Assembly (NCBI GenBank): GCA_025403435.1
Contig: CM046350.1
Coordinates: forward strand, 18,821,274-18,885,273
Source: Artocarpus heterophyllus
Lineage: Eukaryota > Streptophyta > Magnoliopsida > Rosales > Moraceae
Direction of reading: 5' to 3'
Length of the DNA stretch: 64,000 bases
The notes beneath the pieces were generated by a model. That model searched no databases, had not been told where the DNA came from, and saw nothing but the letters and a program-made list of their open reading frames with translations. Shown piece by piece: positions 48,260-60,277 of this stretch; position 1 is the stretch's first letter, and each line of letters starts with the position of its first letter. A program made the position numbers and the translations under genes.

Positions 48260-48455
48260 GGCCATTTGAAAAATGAGTTTGAACAAAAAAGATTGAGCTT
48301 ATTTTGTAATAATTTAAATTTTATAAGGCTCATTCCAAACACAAAGGCTCAAAACAAAATACAGAGTAGTTAAAAAAAAAAGCATAAAAATACTGTAACG
48401 AAATGAGTCTAAATTAATATATATTTTTTTGTTTAAATTCATTTCTCAAATAACA
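48260..48455. mobile_element. MITE, complete foldback copy
   Basis: The left end GCCATTTGAAAAATGAGTTT...GAACAAAAAA and the reverse complement of the right end (GTTATTTGAGAAATGAATTT...AAACAAAAAA) pair over about 35 bp. It is the same family as 48032-48212, which lies only 50 bp away. Confidence 0.65.
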
Positions 48456-48635
48456 TATACATCTTCTTCTTACAATTTCCACGTCGTAATCTTTATGTGA
48501 CTGGTCTTGGTTCTGGGGACGATTAGCAATGCCAGTATTTCTGGCGACAATAGGATCCCTCAAGATTGCAGCTAATTGTCCATCTGAACCATCTCTTTGA
48601 TTTGTAGCGTTATTATTGTGAGGTGGTTGTTCCAT
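48414..48635 (-). CDS. Hypothetical short ORF of unknown function
   Basis: A 73-codon frame starts MEQPPHNNNATNQRDGSDGQ and is hydrophilic, with Asn/Gln/Asp-rich N-terminal composition and a basic IVRRRCICYLRNEFKQ end. The 3' half overlaps the MITE at 48260-48455, so at least the C-terminus is fortuitous. No domain is recognised and no promoter is seen. It could be a gene fragment next to the MITE insertion. Confidence 0.15.
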   Translation of the reverse strand: MEQPPHNNNATNQRDGSDGQLAAILRDPIVARNTGIANRPQNQDQSHKDYDVEIVRRRCICYLRNEFKQKNIY

Positions 48636-48639
48636 AGCT

Positions 48640-49066
48640 CAGTTAAGCCCATCTAAACCAATCTACCAGATTGGATTGAGTTGGGAGGCTTTTTAGATTG
48701 GCAACAGATTTGACAAAATGTCGAGATTTTTATTGGTTTCCAATGCTTTATTTGCCACATATCTAAAAATCTGAGCTATAAAGTAACATTGATGAACAAT
48801 GAATACCTCAATTTTTTTTAAGATATCACTACCTCATTTTCAATTTAAGTAAAGTTTCTTACACATATTTGTTTGTGTTGTAATAAAATTGAATTTTATT
48901 TAACAATTTTATGTCACGGTATAGTTTAATTTCTTGCTGAAAAATTGGCCTTACACCATCTTTTCTACTATATATGACATCAGTTTACCATAATTTATAC
49001 CTTTCTACATGACACGATCCTTTATGGTACGTCTACACTCATTTTCTTTAAATCACACACAAAAGC
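48640..49066. other. Intergenic, nothing recognised
   Basis: A/T-rich with no ORF or repeat of note. Confidence 0.4.
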
Positions 49067-49077
49067 TTTCTTATCAG

Positions 49078-50159
49078 GGTAAATTGTCACGTTAGTCTCC
49101 AACCTTTCACAAAGGTGTTATTTAAGTCCCTAACCTTTTTTTTTTATTTAATCAACCCCAATTTTTCATTTTAATTGCTAAGGACCATTTTAATTGACAT
49201 CATTAGCTTTTGTGTCATGTGAGCTACACATAAGCTCTTTAGGCTCTTTAGTAAGGGCATTTTAGTAAAATACTTAATATTTTTAAGAAATTAAAATTAA
49301 AACATATTTCTTTAAAAAATTAAAATTAAAATGTTAAAAAAAAAAGAAAAAACAGTCGTCTGTTGAGGACCAAAAAAGGGAGAGAGAATGATACGAGGTT
49401 GGTGGAGGGGGCTCTCCGGTAGTCACGTCGGGGTAGCAGGGTGGTAGGTGGGCTGGATGTGATAGCGAGGGCGCTCGACAGAGACTGGGTGGCAGGTAGC
49501 GGGTGGGCTGGACGCGATGGGAATGGGGGCACAAAGGGAGAGGGGCCGATAGGTTTAGGGGGCTCTAGTGGTCCATTGCTCGAGGTCACATCAGGTTGTA
49601 GGGTGGCGGGTGGGCCTAGTGCCACAGGGAGGGAGCTCAACGACGAGGAGGTGGCTGGACACGATGGGAATTAGGGTGCAAAAGGAAAGGGGCCGACAAG
49701 GTTAGGGGGGCTTCAGGTGGGGTGATGGGGTGAGGTTGCCAACTAGGGTTGGGGTGATTGGATGCAAAGGTGGGGTCACCAGAGCTAGAGGGGGTGGTGG
49801 GCAAGGGTGGGCAACAAGGGAGGGTGCTTGTTGAGTTTTGGGTTTTTTTTTTTTTGTTGATTTTGAAATTTTTTGGGCTAAAATTCAATTGAATGGCTAT
49901 GATTTGGTGTTTTAAAAGCAATGACTATGATTTACCTTTAATTTTTTTTAATGTATCAATTATTTTAAAGGGAAATTTAATAATTTTTATTAAAAATTGA
50001 TTCCAACAATTTTTTTCGTCTAAACTTAACAGTTTGTTTGTTAAAATAGTCCCTTGATAGCTAGAATGAAAGGTTGAAGTTGAATAAATTAAAAAAAAAA
50101 GTTTGAGGGACCAAAATAACACTTTCATAAAAGTTTGGAGACTAATGTAATAATTTACC
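49078..50159. mobile_element. Non-autonomous Mutator-like element 2 with GC-rich cargo
   Basis: The left end (GGTAAATTGTCACGTTAGTC...TCCAACCTTTCACAAAGGTG) and the reverse-complemented right end (GGTAAATTATTACATTAGTC...TCCAAACTTTTATGAAAGTG) match for about 120 bp. The flanks TTTCTTATCA (49067-49076) and TTTCTTGCCA (50160-50169) form a diverged target duplication of 9-10 bp. No transposase is present. The interior 49370-49830 is G-rich on the plus strand. Confidence 0.82.
49505..49720. repeat. 147-bp tandem duplication in the cargo of Mutator-like element 2
   Basis: GGAC(G/A)CGATGGGAAT, then GGGGCCGA and GGTT(T)AGGGGGGCT, recurs at about 49510 and 49657 with point changes. Related GGTGGGCTGGA words occur upstream at 49447. 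Confidence 0.7.
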
Positions 50160-50169
50160 TTTCTTGCCA

Positions 50170-51970
50170 CATGTATGACCACGTTTTTCTTTGTATGGAC
50201 CTCTTTTTAGACTTAGATCTCCTGCCAAATGTTGGTGTCCCAAGTGTCTAACCAACCACAACAATCACGTCAAATAAAAAATATAAAATGATTTTTAACT
50301 ACATTCTTTGTGTTTATTTGTCTGGGTCCACTAATTAACATTGCATGGTGTGGTTGGTTCGTTGGACACTAATTAAATAGAGAGGTGGCCCCTCTCTTTT
50401 CTAACTTCTAAGAATCAATTATATGTAACTAATTATCTTGTTATGCTACTTTCATTTTCTATTCGTTTTGAATGGTCACAATTTTTTTTAATCAAAATAA
50501 AGGAAACTACAACATGGCAAAGTATCATTATAAAATATACATATCTGCCCATCGAATATACCATTTCGCTTCATCTAAAGCGAAGTCATACTTAAACATA
50601 AGCTATATATTTCACCTCACGGGTATTGTGATTTGAAATTGAAATTTGGAATTATCTTGTCTCCCTTTTCAAGTGAAAGTTGATCCACCAAAGTTCTCTA
50701 GGCGCACCTGTGCTTAAGATTTTTCTTTAATTTTCTTTTCCCTTTTGGTTTATCTTTCATGTTCTTCAAAACTTTTGCTTGCATTGTATCATTTAGTCTG
50801 CCTACCAAAACCAATAGCATTTGAGAATATACAGAATTATACACAAAAGATTTTTTTTAACTCTCTGTTTGACCCTTTGCCTTTTATCCTTAGGAGGCCT
50901 TCCTCCATAGCTAGCAGGTTGTTTTTGAAAAACTTCATTTATTTTGGAGTGGATGACAATCAGGCCTATATTTTTTGGTTTCAATAAGACTCCTTACGAG
51001 TTAGCGTTTTTACTATCTACTTTAAGTTGATCAACATAAATTATGTGAATAATGAGTTGGATCTTGGACACCTTTATAGACCAATTGCTGCATATCTCAT
51101 GAGAAAGAAAATCTCTCTAATTTGATTTGCTCAAAGGTCCGACCTCTCTTCAGTTGATACAAAACACTCACCTTAGAATTATAGAAATTTGAGAAAAGAA
51201 AAGCAAGACCATTTGGTGGTCCAACTATAAAAGTGTCCCGATTTGTCCCCCGTGGTCTATAGTGCCTTAAGTCTAAAGATAGCCTAACAATAAGACCCAA
51301 GTTGTTTGTGATGGTGGGGTTTTTCCTTAAAAAAAAAAAAAAAAGAAAAAAAAACACTTTTGTCAATCTCGCTTTGCCCTTTGGATAAGAATATATATTG
51401 ACTCAAATCATCAAACAAAAATCGCATTAAATGTACATTCCAATTAATTATGTAATGAAAATATGCTTGTGCTAACGAAGATATACATTTTCTCTCAGGT
51501 TGCTTAATTTTCATTTTGCTTGCTTTTGATTTGAGTTTTCGCTAGCTAGCAGGATTTTTATGTTATAGTTTTGTAAGAAAATTTTTCTTTAATTTCTTTT
51601 AAATAAAGCTTTCTGCTTATTCTATTTTCTACAAAATACGGAAGAATTAAAAAAAAAATTAATTGAATCAAATTCGTGGTAAAAAAATAAAATAAAACGA
51701 AATTCTTAAACAAGCAGATGAGCTATATTTGGTCTAAATTATTATTATGGTCTGGGGACAACGCTGCCAACTAAGTCTTATCGGCCTAAATATTGATCAT
51801 GGTACCTTTAGTACTGCTTCGCTATATATAACGACGTGGGCATAAGTGTTAGAATTAAACGCATGTTGAAAATACCAAGCCAAAGATGTTTATTTTCAAT
51901 TTTGGAACAAATATTTATCGGAAGAGATTAAAATTGCCACTTTTAGTTTCAATAAAATCAATGGCTGCGA
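50170..51970. other. Intergenic, no supported gene
   Basis: Short ORFs on both strands (50745-50987, 51097-51366) carry no domain. A poly-A run lies near 51328-51355. Nothing else was recognised. Confidence 0.45.
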
Positions 51971-51980
51971 GTTAAGCAAT

Positions 51981-53035
51981 TACAATATCAAGAAATAATG
52001 CCCAAACTTCCCCAATAATATTGAACTAAAGTACAATCATTTTATAACATGCATGTGTAAGAATAGTCATGCGATTGAATAAAGCTACTCATACATTTTC
52101 AAATAATTAATCTATATATAATTTTCATTATTTAAGGAGGGTATCCAAATGAAAATTACAATATCAAGAAATAATAATATTGAAGCTTCCCCAACAATAT
52201 TGAACTAAGGCACAATCATTTTATATCATGCCTGTGCAAGAATGGTCATGCGATTGAATAAAACCACTCATACATATTCGATAATTAATCTATATACAGT
52301 TTTCATTATTGAAGGAGGGTGTACCAATGAAAATTACAATATCAAGAAATATTTATGTTGAAACTTTGCCGACAATATTGAACTAAAGTACAATGATTTT
52401 ATACCATGCATGTGCAAGAATAGTAATGCGATTGAATAAAACCACTCATACATATTCGATAATTAATCTAAATATAGTTTTCATTATTGAAGGAGGGTGC
52501 ACAAATGAAAATTACAATATCAAGAAATATTTATATTGAAACTTCACCGACAATATTGAAGTAAAGAACAATGATTTTATATCATGCATGTGCAAGAATA
52601 GTAATGCGATTGAATAAAACCACTCATACACATTCGATAATTAATCTATATATAGTTTTCATTATTGAAGGAGGGTGTACAAGTGAAAATTACAATATCA
52701 AGAAATATTTATATTGAAAACTTTGCAGACAATATTGAACTAAAGGGCAATGATTTTATATCATGCATGTGCAAGAATAGTAATGCGATTGAATAAAACC
52801 ACTGATACACATTCGATAATTAATCTATATATAGTTTTCATTATTGAGGAGGGTGTACAAATGAAAATTAATATTGAACTAAAGTAAAATCATTTTATAT
52901 CATGCATGTGCAAGAATAGTCATGCGATTAAATAAAACTACTAATACATATTCAATAATTACTCTATATATAGTTTTCATTATTGAGGTAGGGTACAGAT
53001 GAAAATTTAGGGTACAGATGAAAATTTAAAACTCA
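51981..53035. repeat. Satellite-like array of a 176-178 bp unit, about six copies
   Basis: TACAATATCAAGAAATA recurs at 51981, 52157, 52335, 52513 and 52691 (spacings 176, 178, 178, 178), with a shortened sixth copy from about 52868. Each unit also contains TATCATGCATGTGCAAGAAT, GCGATTGAATAAAACCACTC and TTTTCATTATTGAAGGAGGG. Middle copies are most alike and outer ones diverge. A small 18-bp duplication (GGGTACAGATGAAAATTT) closes the array at 52991. Confidence 0.92.
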
Positions 53036-53273
53036 TACTATACTCATTACATGATCTTCCCCACAAGCCAAATTTTGGATGTGCTCTCAAATTTATATAT
53101 AAAAAATGAAAGTTTAAAACCCAAGAGACCTAAAATATTACACTTCCTTAAGAACAATTGCAATAGTAATTAAGAACAAAAAAGACGCATACAGAAACAA
53201 AAGATCATAGCTCCAGGCCTTGATGAGACCAGAAATCTAATATTCATGTGTCTTGTACCAGGCATTGATATTG

Positions 53274-56200
53274 TTAAATCTGAGCTAGCCTGCGAATATC
53301 AACCGGGTAAGCATCAGTTGGGCGCTGAGCACTGTAAGCTCTCCTGGCCACAATAGCATTTCCAGCCTCAGTTGGATGGAATGCATCCCAAAACAGATAG
53401 GCATTTCTGTTTGGACAAGGAGTTTGGAGGGGCAGACAAGTAATTTGCCCATTGTTCCTCCCCACACCACAACATCCTTCATTGACATTGCTAAATCCTG
53501 AAAATCAGCAGTAAAACACAAACAATAATGAACAAAACTTTGATGATTCTTGTATAAACATCTACACAGTAGCGGAACCAGCCTTTTGTTTCAGTCAAAG
53601 TATAGATTTAGAAAAAAAAAAAAAAGGTGTGAAGTTCAGTGGAACATATATGAAAAAACCAAATTTCAATTGGTACAAAAGGGGAAAATTTTAAATTTTT
53701 AAAAGATATTTTTATAAAAATAAAAAGAAAAAGTCAGCGGAGACGTATATTTATACATGTATTATAAAGATTGGAAGTTAAATATAATTATAACTTTGTA
53801 AGAGTGTGGATTTGCGACTTACCATAAGTTGAGGGACTGGCAATTATGTCCTGAAAGATCCCATAAGAATCAATGTAGATAAATCTTGCATCTGCGAATT
53901 GGTTGTTGAATTGGTCCACAACACGTTTAAGCCTTGCATTGAATATCCGATTTGCTGAGTTGATCCTCTCCACACAAGTTCTACCATCTGGGCTATTTTG
54001 TGCCAGCTCGTTTGGGCTGCACCCTATCTGACCTATTCCAAACAACACCACCTTCCTTGCTCCATAATTGTACAAAATCTGTGTACAAAAATATCAACCA
54101 TTATATTTTTAAATGTTAAACTGTCAAAAGTATTTTTTATTAAATCATAATCAATAATTGATGAATTTAAGTGGTTTGATCTAAAAAATCATAGTGATAA
54201 ACATTAAAATTTTTCTGCACAGGCCGACCGAGCCGCTTAATATTTGCTTTGAGTATCACCACATATACTAGGGGTTTTCTAGATCTATTATTAATGGTAA
54301 CCGACGCAATAAAAGCTAAGGCAGAAATATCACTTATAAAGTTTTAATACACTTAAATCTGGAGATAACCACTAGCCTTCAATGCCAACTAAACCATAAA
54401 CCTAATAAGAAAGGAATTAACTAGTGGACACTATTTAGCAATATTACAACAACAACAACAACAACAACAACAGCAACAACAATGATAATAATAGAAAATT
54501 TGTAGCGGCTTGAATCAAACTTTAGTAATTTTGTGTTTACTTTTTTAAAATTATACCCTTATAAATAGTATGTAAAATGAGAAAAAGAATAAATTTTTAG
54601 TATGTTTAGTTTACCGGTTCCAATCTGAAAATTTCCATATTTTCTTTAATTAGAGGAGATTATCCATAAAAAATAAAGAAAAAAGAAACTAAATAGAATC
54701 TTATTCTGGGCATGACCTCTATTCAAATTTCATCCTCACCCACTTCAGGCCGCCTCATTATCACTTCTCAAACATTTCTTTTTTGCCAACCAGTAAATAT
54801 AGGATTTTTTTTTATCAAATCTTTAATAACAAAACATATAAAAATGACTCGTTATCTTCTAAATAAATATGAAAACTATCTTTCTAAAATCCATTAAATG
54901 ACAAGTTCTTCATTACATCATTTGGCATAACATAAAAATAAGTAGCTTAATTCTGATCGATAATATTCTTGGAGAGAGATTAAGATAGAAAGAGACTGAC
55001 ATTTAATTGTTGAACATAGCGTTGAATAAGATCAGTAGCATATTCTTCAGGCGAGTATTGAGAACCGGTGTTGTAAAACTGAGGCATGAAATAGTTGTTG
55101 AGGTAATCGTTGCTGCCAAGTCCTATTGAGAAGATGCATCTGCTCAGGTAATTGGCGGCTGTGTCCTCGTCTCCTAGCAACTCCACCACTTGAGAAACTG
55201 TGTTCCTGTAATTCTCTACCTGCCCTCTAAATGTGATCCTACCTCCCTACAAAAGTTAGACATATAAATCTTTATTTACCTTTCAAAATACAACTTTAGC
55301 AAATCAGATAATCTAATTTACACTTTTTGATTGTGCTAAAATAGAAAAGCGTGACAGTTTGGTCCTTAAACTTTTTTTTTTTTTTTTGTATTCAATTAGT
55401 TCATGAAAACTTTATATTTTTAGCAATTTTTGATTCATAACCATATAATTCACAATGGATATTTAGCTCGTTAAGTAATACTAAAAACTTTACAAAACAA
55501 TCGTATAGCACAAAATGTTATCCTCAATGCCTTTGAAAATTTTTAAAAATATTATCGTAGGATTATTTTCACAAAATTGTGCAACCACATCTCATATTGC
55601 ATTAATGTTAGATGGCTTAAATATATTTTTGTAATTGAGATTGTATGAGAGCATTTAATTGTTAAGCTACCAGCTGACGGCCAGTTTCCTCTCTAATTCC
55701 AGCGGCCGCGGATGCAAAATTCACTCCTCCGAGAATTTCTTGACCACTAGCGGTTGCATAGGGAGGAACATAGTCGTCAAAACCCAACAACTCAGCTGTA
55801 GAACGTGAAAGAAAATTATTTTGATCAGTAATATAGAATTTGGTAATTAATTAAAAAAACAACTGACTTGGTTGCTTATTACTGATCCATTTTGTAGAGG
55901 TAAGTTTTTAAGGAAAATAAGATCACTTTTATCACGTATAAGTCAGGTGTTACGGTTATAATATTTCCTACTTGATTGACAATCATATGGTAGTTTCTGC
56001 TTCTGTTGGAACTATTGATTTATTGTTGACAACACTCGGAAATAAAACCGTACAAATAGAGTTAATGGAAAGATGAAAAAAAATCCTCAAATTAATTAAT
56101 TTACAATTTGTTACTAGTTAAGTTTACATTTTCATACCATAATGTGGATCACAGCCTACGTTCTTCACTTATATTTCGATGGTGCTAGCGTCAAGAAATT

Positions 56201-58253
56201 GCTTCAAAAGAAAAGAACAGAAATGAAGAAAGGAAGCTTTATATCCTAGACTCCTAATATATGTCTATAAACATTAGATTTAAGCAAAATCACATTAAAA
56301 TTTAAAAAAGTATGAAAAAAATAATTAAAACTAATACAAACTGAACGATTCAAAATTGAAGAATATCATGTTGATCGAGAATTTTTTTTATACCATATTG
56401 TAAAAATCTCATTAAATTCATTTTGTTTCTTGTTTTATCTATTTTACATTTATTATTATTTGAATGCTGTTGGTTAAGCAACATCGTGAGGTGCCTTAAA
56501 TTGCAGGTCCAAGGCAGGCAAAACAAATTAAACCATGCTGGTGCATATTTCACCTCATGACACACAAACCCAAAAAAGTACGTTACACGTGTTAAATATT
56601 TTACTACCAAACTCTTTAATTAAAGTACTTTCAGGATCACAATATTAGCCAGTGAGGCTTTAAAAGAGGAAAGAAAAAATAAATACTTAAGATGTGAACA
56701 AACCAACAAGTGTCACACTCTATATGCTTGCAGTTGAGCGTCTTCAAATACAGATAAATGTTCATCTCAAAAAAAAAAAAAAAAAAAACAGATAAATGTG
56801 TCGGTTCAAAGAAAATCTAACGTGGAGAGAGAGAAAGATTAAAAAAGTAATTGTGTGCGGAGAATCTAATTAGAAGTGTGTATTTATGTTATTATGTACA
56901 TGTTATACTTAATGATTGTAACTAAATATTACTAAATTTCAAAATTGTCACCTGAGCTCTTAATTTACAATCATTAAAACATAATCACCTTCAATTAGCT
57001 ATCTAATCTGATAAGATATATGACGGAGAACCGTGTAAGGACTACTTAATTTGAGGACACAACCCAACCAAAAAAAAAAAAGAGCAAAGTTTTGCCTTAC
57101 AGAAACTAAATCTCTTATTATGCCCTTTAAAAAACTCTTTAATTATGTGTTCTACTCAAAAAGAAAATGTCTTATTATTTGACCTCTACATAGTTGCAGT
57201 AAGACCCCTCAAAAAAAAAAAAAAGTTGCTAAGAAAATCACTCCTTAAGCAGAGGAAGAGAGGCATAAGGGGGCATATATCCATGTAATCTCCAAGATAT
57301 AAAAAGTTTACAAATAATCACTGCCATCAAATCAAATCTTGGAGTCCTATATATAACAAATCATCGTGAGGGAACTCTTTTTAACTAGAACCAGTCAGGA
57401 AGATATCTGACTGACTTCCCCTAAAACGAAAAAAATAATAATAATAATATCTTACTTTTTAAAATTTTATGTGTATATATATATGTGTATCTATATACAC
57501 ACCCACCAAGTTATCGACTAAAGTGTAAATGATTAGACACTCTGATCTACAACATCTGACTGAGATTTCCTCTGAAAGAAGAAAAGAAAAATTGACATTT
57601 AAATTAAATAGTTATTTTTTTATTTTAGCTTAGGTAATTTTTGAGGTCTTTATCAATTTTTTTTTTTTTTGGAATGGGAGGATAATTTAAAAATGACTTA
57701 CACCAGTGATCATTTGCCTCTTACTAGAAAGGCAAGGATAATTAAGTCCAAAGGTCTACTCCGGCAACTATGATTAGAAAGGAACAACATGAACAGTAAC
57801 TTTTGGCCGTAAATAACTCTATAAATTCGAACTCTCTAATAACAACATCAAAAACAACAATCCATGCATGTGCTTTTTTAAAACAGTCTAAGCTATATCC
57901 TTGTAAAATATTAAAAAAGAAAAATGAGAGATCTGGTGAGATAGATAGATGTAGATAGCTAGAGAGAGAGAGAGAGAGAGAGAGGGGCTAGGTAGCTCAC
58001 CAACAACATCAACGGTGGTCTTGCCATTGGAAAACCTCCCAGAGGGTCCACCAGCGAAATCAATCCCATAAGGCAAGTAATTAGCTCTAGCCAATGACTG
58101 AAGCTGATTGTTGTTCCCATTGTCCACCAAAGAGTCCCCAAATATGAAGTAGCAAGGCACTTGTGGCTCTGCCCTTGTCCCAACACTACTCATCACTCCC
58201 AAAACCACACACACTATTACAACAACATTCCACATTCTCTTTACCTCCCCCAT
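53274..58253 (-). CDS. GDSL esterase/lipase, copy 3 (5 exons, intact)
   Basis: The exons are 58001-58253, 55671-55795, 55001-55246, 53823-54078 and 53274-53497, all GT-AG. They join to 1104 nt, or 367 residues. The signal peptide is VVVIVCVVLGVMSS. SGNH blocks: FGDSLVDNGNN (Ser41), VNFASAAAGI, GSNDYLNN, GIGQIGCSPNELAQ and DAFHP (Asp331, His334). This is a predicted secreted ester hydrolase acting on lipid or wall-linked acyl esters; the exact substrate cannot be read from sequence. Among the three copies it has the most canonical family motifs. Intron 1 is 2.2 kb, with a (GA)n tract just after the donor. In exon 4 it is three codons longer than copies 1 and 2. The 178-bp array begins about 240 bp past its stop codon. 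Confidence 0.94.
54446..54480. repeat. (CAA)n microsatellite in intron 3 of GDSL copy 3
   Basis: About 11 ACA/CAA units with one CAG interruption. Confidence 0.9.
57959..57984. repeat. (GA)n microsatellite next to the intron 1 donor of GDSL copy 3
   Basis: About 12 AG units on the plus strand (CT on the coding strand) lie within 40 bp downstream of the GT at 57999-58000. Confidence 0.95.
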
Positions 58254-58437
58254 TACGCTTTATTTTCTCAAAAGCAAAATTAAAAAGAATCTCCCAAAAT
58301 GCTCAAAAAGAAGAATGACCAATTTATGCAAAGTGTGAAGCCAATTAGGAAGGGAAAGGAAGGGAAGGGAAAGTTGGTGAGCCTTGAAGGAGAGAATGGT
58401 TTGTGTGAGTCACATAAAAGCAAGAATCAAATATGAC

Positions 58438-58452
58438 TATATATAATAAATA
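58438..58452 (-). promoter_or_regulatory. Probable TATA box of GDSL copy 3
   Basis: On the minus strand TTTATTATATATAG lies about 185-200 bp upstream of the ATG, giving a leader of roughly 150 nt that contains a TTCCCTTCCCTTCC tract. No competing ATG-proximal TATA was seen. Confidence 0.45.
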
Positions 58453-58599
58453 TAATAAGAGTAATGGATGAAGAGATCTCTATGGAGTGAGGACCCATTT
58501 AAGCAGGTGCAAAGATGGGTTTGGCTTTGACAGTTGAGAGAGTTGGTTAGAGGCATTAATTTCACGCGGAGATAACGTGAGCCAGTTTGCATTAGTACT

Positions 58600-59640
58600 G
58601 GTACTGTTAATTTCTGTTTTTAAAGGCCAAAAGGCCAGCAATCTAGCTCCCCGACAAAAACCCCACTTTCGCTCTGAATTTCACCTAGGTTTTTCTTAAT
58701 TCCAATTATGTTGCATTGCAGGTGTATGATCAAAAGTGTAATCTTGCACCAAAATGCATGTTTATTTATATGCTAAATAAAACGTACTCTTCTTTTAATT
58801 GAAAATGATATAATTAGCATGGCAACGATGTGTTGCTGAGGAAATGTTGAACATTTGTGTTAGTCTACTAATTAAAAGGGGACTATAATTTTCATGTTCC
58901 TGGGCATGTGACAATTGTGATTATATAGAGTGTGATTTCTCGATTTGTGTACTAAATGGAAATAAATATTCTACTTTTTATATTACAGTGTTGCACTCAT
59001 TTACGTAATTTTCAAATTGTGAAAGTTGATCTTTGTGTGATTATATCCTGCTTAGTTCTCAGTTATTAGCTAAATCAAAAAAGCTCAAGTTTATTGGTCT
59101 TATGTTATCAATTCCTCCAAAAACTTAAGCCAATTGATAATAGAGGGTTATAGATTTTTAAATTCAAGAGTACAATTCTTTGCCTATTATAATAGTCTAT
59201 AATCTCTTTAATCCTTTTGAAAGTTTTGAATTAAGTACTACTAATAGGAGGCAAAGTGATTCTTTAGAAACAATATTATGAGACCCTACAATAACTAATG
59301 CCAATTAAAACTCGGTACCCATTTGACCTTAGAAGCTCTCTAATATTTAAGACAAAGTTTGACTTTTTCTCCATATATATTCTGGTATGCTCGAAATTGT
59401 ATTAGCTTTTTTAAGCGACATGCAGCTGTAAAAATTAATGATTCAAATAGTCCACCGAACTGGTTTATTGTGTGCTTTCAGACCCAGTTTTCTTCTTCTC
59501 AAATCATGTGACCGATCTCACTAGATCAACTTATGATCATTAGATTATGGATAAATATAGGCTTTTTATGATGTCAATTTCACGTAATAGTGAAGTGATA
59601 CACTCTTGACCGTTGAGTATGGTCGCCTACAGTGAAGGAT
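58600..59640. other. Intergenic, nothing recognised
   Basis: A/T-rich upstream flank of GDSL copy 3 without ORFs of note. Confidence 0.45.
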
Positions 59641-59654
59641 TATTGTGACCCGAT

Positions 59655-59835
59655 TTGTGGTTAAAAATTCGAATGTTAGGTCATCATCTTTCAGGGTTTT
59701 AAATGTGAAGCAGTCAAGGATTATTGTAACCATATCTGTTGTTAAAAATTCGAATGTTAGGTCATCAATAACCAGATCTGTTGTTAAAAATTCGAATGTT
59801 AAGTCATCATCTTTTAGGGTTTTAAATATGAAGAC
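59655..59835. repeat. Irregular tandem repeat with GTTAAAAATTCGAATGTTAG units
   Basis: The core TGGTTAAAAATTCGAATGTTA occurs three times (about 59658, 59739, 59782). Two copies are followed by GGTCATCATCTTT(C/T)AGGGT. The middle copy lacks this tail, so the array arose by duplication plus deletion. The ORF across it is a by-product. Confidence 0.85.
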
Positions 59836-59931
59836 TTGTTCCTAACGGTATAGTATTAAATTTAAAATGCTTAAGACCATGTTTCCTGCAAACCCTGATC
59901 ATGAGTAGAAACAGCAGGCTGATCAAGTAAC

Positions 59932-60078
59932 AGGGGTGGAGACATATGGACAAAGGTGGGCAGCCACCCGCTCTTATATTTTTGTATGTGAAATTATATA
60001 AATTTTGCTTCTCACTTTATTAGTACAATCACATTTCTGTCTCTCTTCATTAATTTTTATGGCTCCGCCACCATCAGG
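59932..60078. mobile_element. Possible short foldback element
   Basis: The left GGGGTGGAGACATATGG and the reverse-complemented right end (GATGGTGGCGGAGCCAT) look like diverged inverted ends. The interior is A/T-rich. A similar GTAGCGGAACCAG start occurs in intron 4 of GDSL copy 3 near 53569. Evidence is weak. Confidence 0.25.
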
Positions 60079-60233
60079 TAGCATGCATCTTGTCAAGGGA
60101 TATATAGGGTCCGCTTTTAGGTCCATCCAATATTCTTACCAGCCTCTAAAACAATCCCTTGGTAATGTTTAGGAGGAGTATACTCACGTTGGTTGCACAA
60201 CTTTCCAGACTCATTGTTTATCAAAATATTATC

Positions 60234-60237
<4 letters not shown>

Positions 60238-60270
<33 letters not shown>

Positions 60271-60277
60271 TTATTTA
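60238..60277. repeat. (TA)n microsatellite
   Basis: About 14 AT units followed by TTTA repeats. Confidence 0.95.

Noticed and set aside
49326..49674. ORFs in Mutator-like element 2 cargo
   Set aside because: Same reason: G-skewed repetitive sequence leaves several frames open. No domain was seen.
51981..53035. Centromeric satellite (178-bp unit size)
   Set aside because: Only five to six diverging copies lie between genes. The unit length alone is not evidence of centromeric function.
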